A stretch of DNA of 64,000 nt from Porogramme epimiltina (Eukaryota; Basidiomycota; Agaricomycetes; Polyporales; Polyporaceae): NCBI GenBank assembly GCA_900155495.1, contig FTLJ01000160.1, positions 1 through 64,000 of the forward strand, given 5' to 3'. Under the pieces are notes generated by a model. It was not told the DNA's origin and made no database searches. It worked only from the letters and a program-made list of their open reading frames with translations. Of this stretch, positions 1 through 13,381 are shown one piece after another. The number at the start of each line of letters is the position of its first letter. Within the stretch, counting starts at the first letter, position 1. A program made the position numbers and the translations under genes.

Positions 1-96
1 GTGCGCCACCGTGCGCCACCGTGCGCAGCCGTGCGCAACCGTGCGCAACCGTGCGCCATTTGCGCACGGCTGCGCACGGTTGCGCAAAATTCTTGT
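1..96. repeat. Palindromic 10-bp TGCGCA tandem array
   Basis: A 10-base unit close to CCGTGCGCAA or CCGTGCGCCA is repeated about five times, then the same unit continues in reverse complement (TTTGCGCACGG, CTGCGCACGG). The two halves can fold into one long hairpin with its centre near base 60. The array runs off the left edge of the window, so its true length is unknown. It is not coding. Confidence 0.8.
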
Positions 97-3000
97 GGCC
101 CAGGTGAGAGCTTACGGTGTGCACTTATATACACATCTGGCAAACCGGTTATCTAACAGTACACCCGGAGTTGGAATGCGTCCGATGACGGAATCCCATT
201 TATCAAGGTTGCTGCGTGCAACGGCTATTTCTGGACTGATGAATCTATGAGTTTACCATCCTCGGAACTTACTTGATTTCTTATGTCTTCTATCCTGTAA
301 CATCAGTGCCTTTACGGAGATGGCAATGAACTTGGAATGTCATTGCCTAGCTGTATTTACCAGGACATCACGTCAGGGTGTGCCTTTGAAGTGCTTGACA
401 AGCTACTGAGATGTTCAGGATCCACAGCAGCACAAATCATCCTTAGAAACATACAACACGTAGGTGGTATTGTTCAAGGTATCACATCACTACAAAAACC
501 CTGCCTTCACTGTCACGTGAAGAATACAAGCCTGTTGCATCTACTAGCTGAGAGGAACGGCGCCCCGTGATTAAGTACTAATTTACAGAGCTCCCACTGT
601 CTAGAATTACGAACTTATAAAAGCGACGCGCACAGAGCACTTGATAGATACTTATACAAAAGGACTGCTTCGATGGCATGCTTAAGGTGAGATGAATACG
701 TGGTAGTAGTAATATGGGAAATGTGGTGCATACGTGTTTTACGATTTTCAGAGTGTCACCAGGACACCATTAAGCAGTTCAGGGTCGCGAATGTTAAGCA
801 TCATTCGTGAAGCAATGGTTGCCGACATACTGGAAATTCCAAGTTACGATTGCTTAATGGTGTAGACCTTCGATAGTCACATAACTTACACGCCAGTAAA
901 TGTTGTGAGAATCCCTGAGTGTCTGGTCTGTTTAAATTTATTAGAGGGTCGTGTAAAGGCTCCAATGAATCTTACAACCTAAAGAAGAACCCCGGATTCA
1001 ACTCAGGGATCAGTATTGAACCGTTTAAAAGAGTGGAAGGGCACTGGTATATAAAACCCACATATGTTAAGATGTTAGCTAAGTAGCAGATCGCTAGGAT
1101 CCTAGAGCGTCGGGGGCGCCCCCAAAAGTAGATTCAAGCCGTCAGAGGGCTAATCTCCTTTGTATGGCCATTGATCGGACTTACCCAAAATATGCAATAC
1201 CTAAGGAGAGAGAATTAAAGCCAAATCAGAGGTGGGAACAAGTAGTAACAAAGAGACTGACCGTCTCGTAAGATGGTAGATATAAGACCATTTGGACGCG
1301 CCTTTCTGTCAGTACGAATTGTGCGCCAGAGCGTCATGGAAAACACGACTGAGTCAAAAAATAACATGCAGCTCCATGTGATTGCGAGGTCTGGGTGGTG
1401 AAGCATCTCAATAAGGTGCTCACAATATGATCAGCACTCAAGAACCTACAGGTCGTCCTAACACGACCCATTGTCTGTTCAGATGAGCGAACTATGGGAG
1501 TAGAATTATCTACGCACTGTTTTTCAGAGATCCTCAAATCACACCCTATGTATTGCGAGACGTTGGCTGTCCTCAAAGCAGTCGGACCACGCTCACTTAG
1601 AATGGCCCACTGAGTTTCAATTACATGGCGCGAAAGATAGTAAACATCCACTAGATCGCGTTGAGTGGAAATGCGACTCACCGCGGCAACTCCGAGCGTA
1701 GCGAGACCAATGCACAACAGCAAGTACAGTACACGAGGACTCAGATCGTAGAGCGCATAGGTTCGTAGGAAAAGTAGAACTGGACAGGATGTTTAATTGG
1801 ATGCAGAGAGATTGCTCTGGTAACGTACCACCGACTATGAACTGTCCAGCTGTAATAGTTAACTGATGATAGAGTTGCAATCCCCTACATCTTATACACA
1901 AAGTTAAATAGAGCATTAGCTTAGCATCTATGCGAGAACATACCTCTAAGACCAAGCCAAAGCGTTCATGGTGTCATTAGTCACAACCGTTACCAACAAG
2001 AATTGATGGGAACATACCGACTCAGGCATCTTTCCGAAAAATTCGTACAATGTCGGAATGACGGAAATGATCGAAAAGTATCTATTCATAAAAAACGCCA
2101 ATGATGCCCCACTGAGCGACCTGCGCCCCTTCCAGAAACGCTCGATTTCGAGTGGAAAAGTGAGAATAAAATCGTAGTAGAGTATTGCTGTCATTTAGGC
2201 GTTTCAGAGTGGTCACGGTCCTTGCACGAAGGGAACCTTGACACGCTCTAGATTGCTAAGGGGTATAATGAGACTTACCAAACGCGACGGATTGGTTAAT
2301 TCTATTGAGCTGCGAAGACTGGGCACTGTGGTCATAATGGAGGTCAATAATGGCACACACGTCCTGGAACCCAATTGATTTGCTTACATAAAGAATATAT
2401 CGGCAGCCACCATCGAGGGGGTCATCGCCTCGCCCATATTTGACAGCACTAATCAAATAAACTGCAAGGTTTCTTGTCAGTTGTTGCTGCTATACTGGAG
2501 CAGTCAGCGAATACAATAGGTAGGAACAGGAAGAGGGTTGTGAAATTCAGTTATGCACTTCTGACGGCATTATATCTGCTCCACATATAGAAGCGAGCTG
2601 CGATCTCAGCAGGATCCCGATAGCCAAGCTGTTAAAAGGTGTGTCCAGGTAACTGCGGCAATTCACGGACCTATCAATTGCAGGAACAAGATGGGAGGTG
2701 TTCGCCATCTTGAAGTACGTGACAAACAGTATTGCCTGTCAGAACCGCGTGCCCTAAGAACGGGACATGATGGTCGTGGAGAGTTGATATAGACTGTAGC
2801 AACGCCTCGGGTCGAGGTTACTGCTCCAAGGATTCCGAGACCCCGGACCAATCTATTAGAACAGAAGAAAAGGCCATGGCCTGATAATCAGACCATGATA
2901 CTCACAACTTGTCCGAGGACTAGCCTTCGGATTGCCTCATGACTGGTAGTTCGCAGTCGACGTGGGAGAAGGGACTATCTTGGTGTGGCAAGGGGCGTCA

Positions 3001-4593
3001 GCTATTAAGCTCGCAGCTGAGAGAATATTCCCCTACTAACATGCTGTGAGTAATGAGTGCATCGAGGTCTTGAGGACAAGGGCCCCTGAGCCACACCGTT
3101 CGCAGCGTCCGACTGTTTTCTGTCTCACTATCCACGTGTAAACAATGTACCAGAAATGATGAATAATGTGGCAGTCGGGTATGGGGGACTCGCAAAGTTC
3201 AGTGCCTCCACCCGTGGGAGGCTCGCCGCGAATGACGATTGAACATCGGACTCTGAAAGGTTAAGGCTCCGCTTAAAGACACAACCTCTGACGCAGTGCA
3301 ACCGCTCTGCTAACAAGTGGGGGTTAGAGACTTTTGACTCCCTCGACAAAGGCAGTCGCAGAAGGCAGTTACCTCGACAGCGACACAGTGATTCTGGAAT
3401 ATGGTGTAGGCACAGTGGACTCGCATGATGGATGCGGATGAGTGCCCCTGAACGTGTCCCGGCTTGGAGGAAGCGCGGGAAGTTTTTGGTATTATTGAGT
3501 GCGGCCTACGCAACGTTGCCGTGTCGACGTCACGTTGGGCGTAGGGATCCTTAGAAGCAGCGGCCTGAGCGAACGCAACAAGGGTGCGGTAAGACACCAA
3601 TGTCTTCACTTCATCTTAGGAGCAGTCCGGCTTAGATATCTCCATCGAGACAGCGAAACACGACACATACCCGCACCAGGGCCGCCCATATCAGAGTTCC
3701 GCACGGTGGGCAGTACAATGTGGGCCGTGTCCATGAGTGCTACCGCGGCCATAGTGATGCACTACGGTGTCTCGCGGCTGCGCCGCAGTCATTTGGGACT
3801 AGCCAATAACCCAAGGCCTTGCGTCCGCCTAACATGATAGTGTACGTGGTTCTCCTAGATGTACGAAAATCGCCAATCAGAGCTCCGCCTCTAAGCAATG
3901 CGCGAGTTACGATCACGTACCTTCTCTATTCTCTAATGAAGTCAAAGCACGAAGCATCGATGCTTCTGGATTCTTCGCCCTTCTCAATTAGGTGCGCAAC
4001 CATCTGCTGCGGCGCCGATACACAGCTGTTCCTCACCAATAGTGATAACATCATTGCTCCGGGTTGCTTCTTCTGTCGTACCACGAGAGCTTGTACTTGG
4101 ACAACAACAGCCGGAAGGGGGGGAGTACTCGAGGGCTCTGATTTGCTCGAGTGCTGGGAGCTACATGAGTAGAGTAGTTGGTTCTCTAAGAGGGTGCCCA
4201 TACCTTGTATGCTGAGGGCGGCGAAACACAATGCTTTTCGGTATGCGACCCTGAAGCTGACCTCTATTCATAGATCATAGTATGCCGACTTGAAGGCGCC
4301 GTAACGGCTTCGCCCTGATAATGGCAATACAAGGCATTTGAATGACTTGAGATTTTCAACAGCAACTACAACTCATGCGTATGTTGTACCTTACCACGCT
4401 TCATCAATGACGCCAGCATATAACAACTCTGAGGTCGTTTCCCCGCGGCCTCTTTGGTACAATGAACGTCAGCGGAGAAAGCTGAGACGCTGGTCGCATG
4501 GAGACAAGTGTTGGGGACGTCGTGACGCTAGCTTGGGGGTAGGGCCTGATAGTGATACATTACAACGATGTCCTAAAGCAATACATGCACTAC
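97..4593. other. Long gene-poor stretch
   Basis: No open frame here resembles a known family, and none has the short-intron exon pattern seen in the rest of the window. The longest frames are about 100-130 codons, on both strands and overlapping, as expected by chance. I see no rRNA, tRNA or transposon ends. It may be decayed mobile DNA or an extended intergenic region. Confidence 0.5.
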
Positions 4594-5867
<1,274 letters not shown>

Positions 5868-6170
5868 TTTAGAGGTAGAGGAGGTGGCTAGGAGGAGATA
5901 ATAACGAGGAGAATGCGCAAGTAAGACTCCGACGCCATAGTGGAGATTTTGCTTTCCCAATTTAGCAGGAACCAGAGCACGTGATTCTCAGACCCGCGAG
6001 ATTTACGCTTAGCCCGCGCCGCGGCGATATACATACCTCGACTAGGGATCGCAGTCGATAACATCGTCCGCTGGCAAGGAACAATTAATGTGTATCATTT
6101 ACCGAAGCAGTTAAGAGGAAGTGTCTGAATTGCTACTGGTAGCTGACAGAACTATCCCATGCTACAGCAC
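5868..6170. other. Intergenic between DIM1 and AIM3/BBC1-like gene
   Basis: About 300 bases holding the 3' flank of the upstream minus-strand gene and the presumed promoter of DIM1. I see no further gene or repeat. Confidence 0.5.
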
Positions 6171-7957
6171 TCAAATGCTCAACGCGTTCACCCCATCCGG
6201 GCACTTTGCAGCCAGGATGCACCCAACATATGCTTCCATGCCCACAGGACGGTATATCCACACTTCGCCCTCCTCGAAGTTCGCCAATTCGTACGTTGCG
6301 CGCTTCGGTGGGTTGCCCACACCCTGCTCCATCACCTCTAGCTCGCCCATATCCGCCGGCCGCACGGCCAATCCATCGCTCACGCTCGCGCGCGGTACCA
6401 TGTCGCGCACAATCACCGCCGTATGGTCCGGGTTACCCAGGGTCGACCATCCGTGCGGGCCCTGGCTCACGCGCGCGCTGCGCCACTCGAGGATGTCCCC
6501 GCGGCGCACGCGATCGTCGCCCCCGCGCCAGCGCCCGGCCTGCTGCGCGCCCTTATTCTTCGCCCACCCCGCGTAGATGAGGTGCCCATGCGCGCGCGAG
6601 ATACTCTGCACGGGGCGCGGGACGTAGTCGAACTGCGCGACGTACTTGAGCGCCTCGGCCGCGAGGTCCCAGCACTCGCCGCGCGCGCACGGCTGGCCGG
6701 TGCCCTCGAAGCCCTCGGCGAACGCCGCGATAGTCTCGCCGTAGGTCTCGTGCGCGTCGACGAGGGCGTCGCGCGGCCAGGGCGCGGGACGGGGGAGGTA
6801 CTGCGCGGAGCGCTGCACGGAGCTGGAGGACGTGTTCCAGGTGACGGTGTACCAGCACATGCTGAGGTCGGAGAAGAAGACGCCGGTCCAAAGGGTGTTC
6901 GTGTTTCCGGAAAAGGACCAGGAGGCAGTGGTGGCGATGTGTCCGTTTCCACGGAGCGGAGGCGCCTGGTACTGTCCTTGGACGGCGTACCATTCTTCTG
7001 TCCAGGGGGTGGATGGATGGAAGTAGTACGCAAGGTCTTCAGCGGCTGAACCCCGCTCACAGGGTGGCGGGAACGACATCGAAAACTCCCCTAAGCCAAT
7101 AGAGGAAATGAGCTAGAGGTATAGATGTGGCGGAGGTCCGTGCTTACCGGATGATGCCGCTCTGCCTAATGTAGGGCGAGGCGGCGTCTTTGGACGCGAC
7201 GACGTTACTATGGTAGGCTACGCAATGGCTATCAGCCTCCCGAAAGTATCGGGGAATAACAGCGGCCTACTGGAGCAGCCGTAGGAGACGGAGTGTGTTT
7301 CCCTGGTAGCATGTGCTTGGCTGACTCGGCCAATATTGAGCGAGGTGGCACCGGCTTCTTGAAGTAATGGGCAAAGAATTCGTCCAGCCAGCTGAAGAAC
7401 ACCTCCTTGTCCTCGGGAGAAAGATGTGCCCAGTCGACGCGGTCGATGTTAGCCTCGGGCTCCGGTCGTGACTCAGTAATCCTAGGCAATAAGCCGGTGC
7501 TTTGAGTAGGCTTCGCGGCGTCGGGCCGGGTGTCTCTACGAATCGCAGGGGGTGGACCAGAAGGTACAGCCGGTGGCCCGGCAGCGACCGATCTCGCTGG
7601 GGGTGGAGGTGGAGTAGAGCTGTGGCTGCTTGCATAGCTCAATTGGCTATCTGACCTAGACAGAGGAACCGGCGGCGTAGCAGATGAACCTGCCCGGCGG
7701 AGGGGAACCGGCGGGGCTGGTGGCTTCCCAGAAGCCGTTCCTGAGGAGCTTGGAGCGTTTGAGCTTGTAGAAGGTGACGTGCGCGACGGTGGAGGCAGGG
7801 GCTTAGGCGGTTTCGGCGGCGGCGGAGGTTTAGGCTTGATCTCCGCGTTCCAGTTAATATTCTTGCTAGGCTGGCTAGACATACGGTCGCGGGTGTTGGT
7901 AAGTTTCGTCGTACCCGCATCCGCCATCTTCGCAGCCTTGTTTCGCAGCTCTAGCAT
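6171..7957 (-). CDS. AIM3/BBC1-like protein with C-terminal cysteine-proteinase fold
   Basis: Two large coding blocks are visible. Bases 7232-7957 encode a low-complexity part rich in proline (runs of PPPPPKPPKP), serine and threonine. Bases 6171-7079 encode a compact globular domain of about 300 residues. In that domain GECWDLAAEAL and GNPDHTAVIV look like the Cys and His boxes of a papain/NlpC-like fold. This arrangement matches the C-terminus of yeast Bbc1/Aim3, actin-patch proteins. An intervening small exon near 7125-7190 is likely, with donor GTAAGCAC and an acceptor just before the second block; exact junctions between 7080 and 7260 are not settled. No SH3 domain is seen, so this is a shortened form or further 5' exons exist beyond 7957. 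An actin-cytoskeleton role is inferred from the family only. Confidence 0.7.
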
Positions 7958-8872
7958 GATGTATGCGTGAGCGTGGATTGCAGATTATGGCAGAGGTGGA
8001 TAAAGTTGGATGGAGGAGCGTGTGAACGCGGCGTGGCTCATCAGCAAAAGGGCACCAGGATAGTAAGGTCCCGGTAATGCGCACCGGTAAATACCTGGGC
8101 CGCCGACCCTGGTACCGTGATGACATAGCCATTACGGGCACCTACCCTCCAGACCGGCGCCACCTGGCCCGGTGATCCCGGCCGCGTCCGCCAATCATGG
8201 CCAATGGTGACCGCGCCAGGTATTCCCTGGTCAACGACTGCCTGCCAGGTATTCCCCGGCCAAGCTCACCCAGCCATACCCGGCACCTTTCGGCAGGTCG
8301 CGCATAGATAGGGTAGGGCCATATAATCACGCCGGCCGCCAGAATATTCGTTACAATATTAATAATAAATATATTGGATATCCTATATACATTGTAATGG
8401 CTACTATAACAAATCGGCATCGACGTCGGACGCAGTCGCATCGCAGTGCAAACGATGAGAATGGCGAGTCGGGGCACACGAACGCAAAGTCGCAAAGGTT
8501 GGGGACCGTCATACAGATGGTGCATGCACGCGCCGTGAACATCGCGAGGAGGGCGACTTGTCGCTGTCTCGCGCGAGATATACCAGTGGGCCATGGAACA
8601 ATGTTGCCTGTGCGCGGTGGTCAGGATATGTAGAGACGGAGGAGGGGACCGCGGACGTACCCGATGATGACTTTCAAGGCTACGCATTTGATGTTGTACT
8701 TCATGCTGCGGCGTCATTCCTGGTCAGGTGCGAAGCGCATGTAGGGACGTTGGGGACTCACGGCGTTGGCACTTTACTACCAGGAGGCGAAAGGGGTTGG
8801 AGGGAGGTGACGCGCGGTCATTGTACAGCTAGCTTGACGTCGACGGCCGTGCCGGGGCCCGGTAGGAGGCCT
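7958..8872. other. Intergenic with CCAGGTAT motifs and an AT-rich patch
   Basis: Contains several copies of CCAGGTAT or its complement (around 8093, 8219 and 8245), a GC-rich inverted-repeat arm at 8152-8172 and a short AT-rich patch at 8345-8410. No gene is supported. Confidence 0.45.
8152..8172 (+). repeat. Left arm of long-range inverted repeat
   Basis: The sequence gaccggcgccacctggcccg (20 bases from 8152) is matched in reverse complement at 10378-10399 with one inserted base. The two arms face each other across 2.2 kb, the arrangement expected of transposon ends. No convincing target-site duplication was found. Confidence 0.55.
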
Positions 8873-9260
8873 TCAAGGTCGCTTTCCGGTGAGGATGCAG
8901 CCGCGGATAGAGACCTCACCAGCAAAGGGGTACTTCTTGTCTGGGGCGGAGGTTCATGTATGTCCCCTTGTGGCAAGAAATGAGCATGCACGTACCGATG
9001 CAAGTACTCTGAATTGCCTCCGAGGGCGTCTTGAAGCCAAGGCCGACATCCTTGTACCACCGCTTCTCTTTGGTCGCGACCTAGCGACTTTGGCATCCTG
9101 AGCAGCCCATCGCGTCCGAGCGGGGGCACACAATGGAGATTGCGGTCACTGAAAGCACACGTCAGCCTTAAATCGAAAGGACTCGGAAGAACGCACCTGT
9201 GAGGGCTTTGCTCTTGGAAAATAGCTCACGTTCGTTGAGCCCGGAAGGATATGCACGACG
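8873..9260 (-). pseudogene. Truncated ribosomal protein uS17 (S11) gene
   Basis: The exon at 8996-9148 carries KRWYKDVGLGFKTPSEAI. After a 55-base intron the exon at 8873-8940 continues DKKYPFAGEVSIRGCILTG. Both match cytosolic uS17 (S11), including the intron position before the conserved aspartate. A possible 5' exon near 9196-9260 (AYPSGLNERELFSKSKAL) resembles the family N-terminus. After ILTGK the frame meets a stop two codons later, and the rest of the protein (the MTRT...RREYLH region and the C-terminus) is not found downstream. Retained introns argue for a DNA-level partial duplication, not a processed retrocopy. A functional copy is presumably elsewhere in the genome. Confidence 0.75.
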
Positions 9261-11162
9261 GTTGCGGTCGTCTGACGGAGGAGCGGTGCGGGCGCGGTGG
9301 GGGGGCAGAGCAGGTAACCAAGAAACGTACAAGTGTGGACTGGTCATACCTTCTTTCATGTGCGGGTCGAGGTAGACGTCACGACGTGTGGGCGACTAGC
9401 GTGTTGAAATGGGTCTGTGAGGGGGTCTGGTCAGATGTCGTGTCTAGATATCTAGGTATGCGACAGGAATGAGAAAATGAGAGACCTGATCGATATCGTA
9501 GAGAATGCAAAGGGAGGGATGGAAATGGAGGAGAAGAAGGAGGTGAATGGCGCAAACTCGGGCGTCGCGCTGGCGACATCGTTTGGGGCGCCAGTTTAGG
9601 GCCGGTTAGACGAGACTTGGAGGATTGAGAACGACCCGCTCACCTCGTGCCTCGCGCAGGCCGTCCAGTCCTTCCTACCTCATCCGACTCAGACAAGCTC
9701 GCCTTCCCGAGCACGGCGCGGAAGCGTCAGTATCTGTCCGCATGTCTTGTCACCTCTAAATCACTCATGTCTTGCCAAATACTGCTCTTGACCTCTTCGA
9801 CCGACCCATTTTTGAGGATGTCGACGATGCCCACTGTATAACCAGGATGCGAGGTACTCTTACTATGCAACATTGCGTGCCGTAGCCTATTGTCAGTAAC
9901 ATAACGGACATGGCAATCCTAATCCGCCACTCGTGATGTTTCTGTGGGTCATGTAGCGTTCGCTGTTCCCTCCGTACCATGTTTATTACTCGTAGTTCGA
10001 TACCGTGATTAGCTTTTATAGAATTCCTTTTCTCGAGTTTCAACATGTCTGTGGGATCACGTACATAGGATAACGATGCTAGATACTAGCACACGAATAA
10101 GCTTTTGCCTCAGTCATACATTATGAACAAAGCGGCGGCGGTCCACGGAGCATGCGGCCATGGATGGCAACGTTCTCCAGGCAGGGGGACGCGCGGCCGT
10201 GAGCTTCCCATTCCTGGCAAGTAAGAACTACCCTGGTATGTGCATACCTGGCTAATACGGGCATGGTAGAAATCCCCCTCCGCGGTAAGAGCCCGGTCGA
10301 CCCCCGCCACATCTGGCGCCTTGCCGCCAGCACTATACCTGGCGATGCCAGGCTGGCAACGACCATACCTGGGGGTGCCGGGCCAGGTGGCGCCCGGTCG
10401 GCGCTACCTTACATGACCCTGCTCCCGCACTTTTGCTGATGCTTCAAGTGACAGGCTGCGCAGAGATTGACGCTGTATGAGGAGTTGCACTCACCCGCAA
10501 ACGTCGGCATTGTAGAGGTGCCTGTTCTTCTCAGTTGCTACAAACAGTGGTCCGCCTTCAGCTTTGCTTGGTACGTGGCCGTGTAAGTTGACTGTCCGCC
10601 AGATAATCACACTAATTAATCGACGTCAATAATCAGAGTATGCTCAGTGCTAGACCTCCTGATCCCTGAGAGCTTTTGACGCGATACGGATACCTTCTCC
10701 CGAAACTCCTCCTTCCGGCGAGTTCTGTAGGATCCTAGTGTGCGCTGGCTTCCCCGAAGGTGGTGGCTCGTCTGCAGTCGTCGCTTCAACATTAGCGTCT
10801 CGCTGCGGGCTGGCCGCAGTGCCGAACAGACCCAAACAGGCGTGTCCGGGTAAGATAAGATAAGATTCAACACGTGATCAATGACGAGGGTCTAGACCGC
10901 CTCGCCGCTACAGTGCGTGTCGTTTTCGGACTTGATCAACACAACTACTGCCTGAGTGCATCATCAAGGCAGTCTGTAAACTTGAGGTGAGTCTCGCAAC
11001 ACTACATCCGCTCCGACTTCTCATGACCCGTCTTGTATTTTTGACATTGAGTCTAACTTCCAAGTTTCCAAGGCAACACTGCAACTTTGGTTCGGAAAAG
11101 AGGAAGTGCACGCATAACTAATTCATGAGTCACTAGTCACTGTGACCAGTACTCGGCACGAC
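9261..11162. other. Intergenic, no assignable gene
   Basis: A minus-strand frame around 9650-9850 (containing GYTVGIVDILKNGSVEEVK) has coding-like composition but has a stop after HADRY and matches nothing I recognise. Bases 10130-10400 hold more CCAGGTAT-type motifs and the right arm of the inverted repeat. Confidence 0.4.
10378..10399 (-). repeat. Right arm of long-range inverted repeat
   Basis: ccgggccaggtggcgcccgg followed by tc is the reverse complement of the arm at 8152-8172 apart from one extra c. Together the arms enclose 2,248 bases that include the S11 pseudogene. Confidence 0.55.
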
Positions 11163-12826
11163 ATGACGGAAGATCTGCGAAACTCTTTCAAATCAACACA
11201 CATCGTACTGCGAAACGATGACCTCCTTGCCATGATCTTCCACGAATTGGACTTATGGAACAAGACAGATGTGTCTACCTGCGGTGGAGCCACCCGGGTT
11301 TGCCGCGCCTGGGAAGCCCCTGCGTCGAATCGATTATGGAGAAGGCTTGTCTCTATGGGTCCTCTCCCATTCTATGAGATCCTACACCCATCGTTCCAAG
11401 AGCCACGCAAACAAATTCGCAAGCGTTCAGCTCGGGAAGGCGAAACCTACTATACCACGGTGAAACTTACAGTTGCCTCGTTCTGGCTATGTATGACGCT
11501 GATCGACTTGCTGTTCAGGTAATGGAAGGCTTAAGGGTTTACACAGATCCCTATATATGGGAGCGCTTCTTGCTTTGCTCAAGGAGAGTACGGGAAATCC
11601 CCAACTGGAACCCCTGCGTCCCCGAAGCCCACCTCCTCCGTCATCTCTTCAATCGTAATAATGGAACAACTTTTCTGCCTAATTTACGAACCATAGGCTG
11701 GACGGAGACAGTGTACACACGTGGGCTCCTGGCAGTCCTCTCTCCTCCCTTACTCAAGGGTTTGGACTACTCCGTCAAAACTGGAACGCCCTTGGAGGCA
11801 GTCAAAGATTTCATGGTGAAATTAGGCAAGAGGGACGCCCACCTCTCCCGACTGACGGTGACCGACTACGATTCTAACTTCTTCATATTCGACTTGCCCT
11901 TCCTCACCACTTTCCGGAACATCCGCTCCGTTGAGCTGCGTGGCCAGGAGCGTCTCAATCCCCCCAGCCTGAAGAAGCTGTGTCCTCTCGTGCACCTCGA
12001 GCACTTCCTCGGCGCTGTCACAGGCTTCGAGGACTGTGAGGACACCTTCGAGCTCCCAAGCTTGCGTAGTTTTCACATCTTCGACACGTGCGCATCCCTC
12101 GCAGGACTCCTGGCAGGCATCCGCGCACCGCTCATCGAGGACCTCGAGCTCGGCGTTCAGGAGACAGTCCGGCAGTATAACCCCCCGGCCCTCTTCGCTC
12201 TCATCCGCCAAGCAGCAACAGCTCTTTTCGCGGAACACCTATGCTGCTTCCACCTCAGCGCAGAGCAGACGTTCTCCACAGGCGCGGGCGGGACCAGTGA
12301 CATCGACGTCGTGCCACTCCGTGAGCTCCTCGAGCCGCTCCTCGCACTTCCGCAAGTACGCGCCCTCAAGGTCCGCTACCACTGGAAGGCAACGCTGGAC
12401 GACAGCGACATACATGCGTTAGCAGAGGCTTGGCCAGAACTCGCGGAGATGACTATCGATCTCCTCCGCAATTGCGGAGCGTACCCGTCCCCGGTTGCGC
12501 TTGTGCACCTCGCGCGCTACTGCCCGAAGCTGAAGAGCCTGTGTCTCCCGCTCGACATAGAGGACCCGTTGGCCGTACCGGAGAGGACGCACGTGTCGGA
12601 TCATGGGCTGCGCAGCCTAGTGGTGAGGGTACGCCGGTGGGAGGTGGGGGCAGCACCCGCGGAGGAGCTCGCGCGCATGGTCGATGTGCTGTTTCCCGGC
12701 CTCGAGCTCGCAAAGTGCAACCGAAACCACTTATTGCCGCTCGTGAGGCTACATGGAGAATGGGAGGCGATGTGGCACGAGATCGAGGAAATGCAGCGTC
12801 GCAGACGTCAGGGGCCTGAGGTGTGA
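11163..12826 (+). CDS. F-box-like protein 1
   Basis: Two exons, 11163-11459 and 11519-12826, give 534 residues. Residues about 15-65 form an F-box-like segment: VLRNDDLLAMIFHEL, then a cysteine and tryptophan-rich CRAWEAPASNRLWRRL. The remainder is leucine-rich and repetitive, as in basidiomycete F-box proteins that recruit substrates to SCF ubiquitin ligases through Skp1. The ATG at 11163 was chosen over an in-frame GTG upstream. The second exon starts V-M-E-G and aligns with exon 2 of the next gene, which fixes the splice site. It is a tandem paralogue of the gene at 13382, same strand, about 550 bases apart. Substrate unknown. Confidence 0.85.
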
Positions 12827-13381
12827 ACTTGACTCGATACAGATACTTGAGGTTACTACTAGTTGTCCTGTTTGCGAAGGGTCTGGGGGGTTCTTCCAGA
12901 ACTAGTCATCGCCGGTGAGCTCTTTGGTACTATGTAAGAGGATATATAAACACATATTTTTGCGTCGCTGGGAAGTCGCACGCCTACTCGGACTCTGGAT
13001 CAACTCAAATCAAACTTAGGTGCTCAATGTGCATGTTGGAGAATAGATAACGGCGGCTGCTTACTGAGTTACTACGGTCCAAACAAACATACGAAAGAGA
13101 CGCTTTCGGGTTTGAATTATAATTACTCCGAGATCATTACCCGTCTGGTTTATTGGTTGCTGCTTTTGCTATTTCTGGTACTTATGCGTCTATAAGCCCA
13201 TGACTCCTATGCATGCTCTGTGATTACCACGCTGATATCACTAACCTGATCTTCACCGTGAGCGAGACTATAATCCAAGTGACTCTTACCCACCTTCCCC
13301 TCGTAAGTCCGCTATAACTTCTCGAAAAGCTAGCATTTGATTGTGCTGATCAGTAGTTGCGCACCCGTAGTACTGAACTGC
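12827..13381. other. Spacer between tandem F-box genes
   Basis: Holds the 3' flank of the first F-box gene and the promoter region of the second. A TATA-like agaggatatataaac occurs near 12938. No other gene is seen. Confidence 0.45.

Noticed and set aside
337..570. 77-codon plus-strand frame with some leucine-rich character
   Set aside because: No start context, no neighbours, no family match; length is within chance expectation.
6423..7049. Plus-strand frame of 208 codons
   Set aside because: It is the antisense shadow of the AIM3/BBC1-like C-terminal domain; high GC removes stops on the opposite strand, and the translation is Ala/Arg-rich with no family features.
9647..9850. Minus-strand GIVDILKNGSVEEVK-like frame as part of the S11 gene
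   Set aside because: Does not resemble uS17 and contains an in-frame stop; left unassigned.
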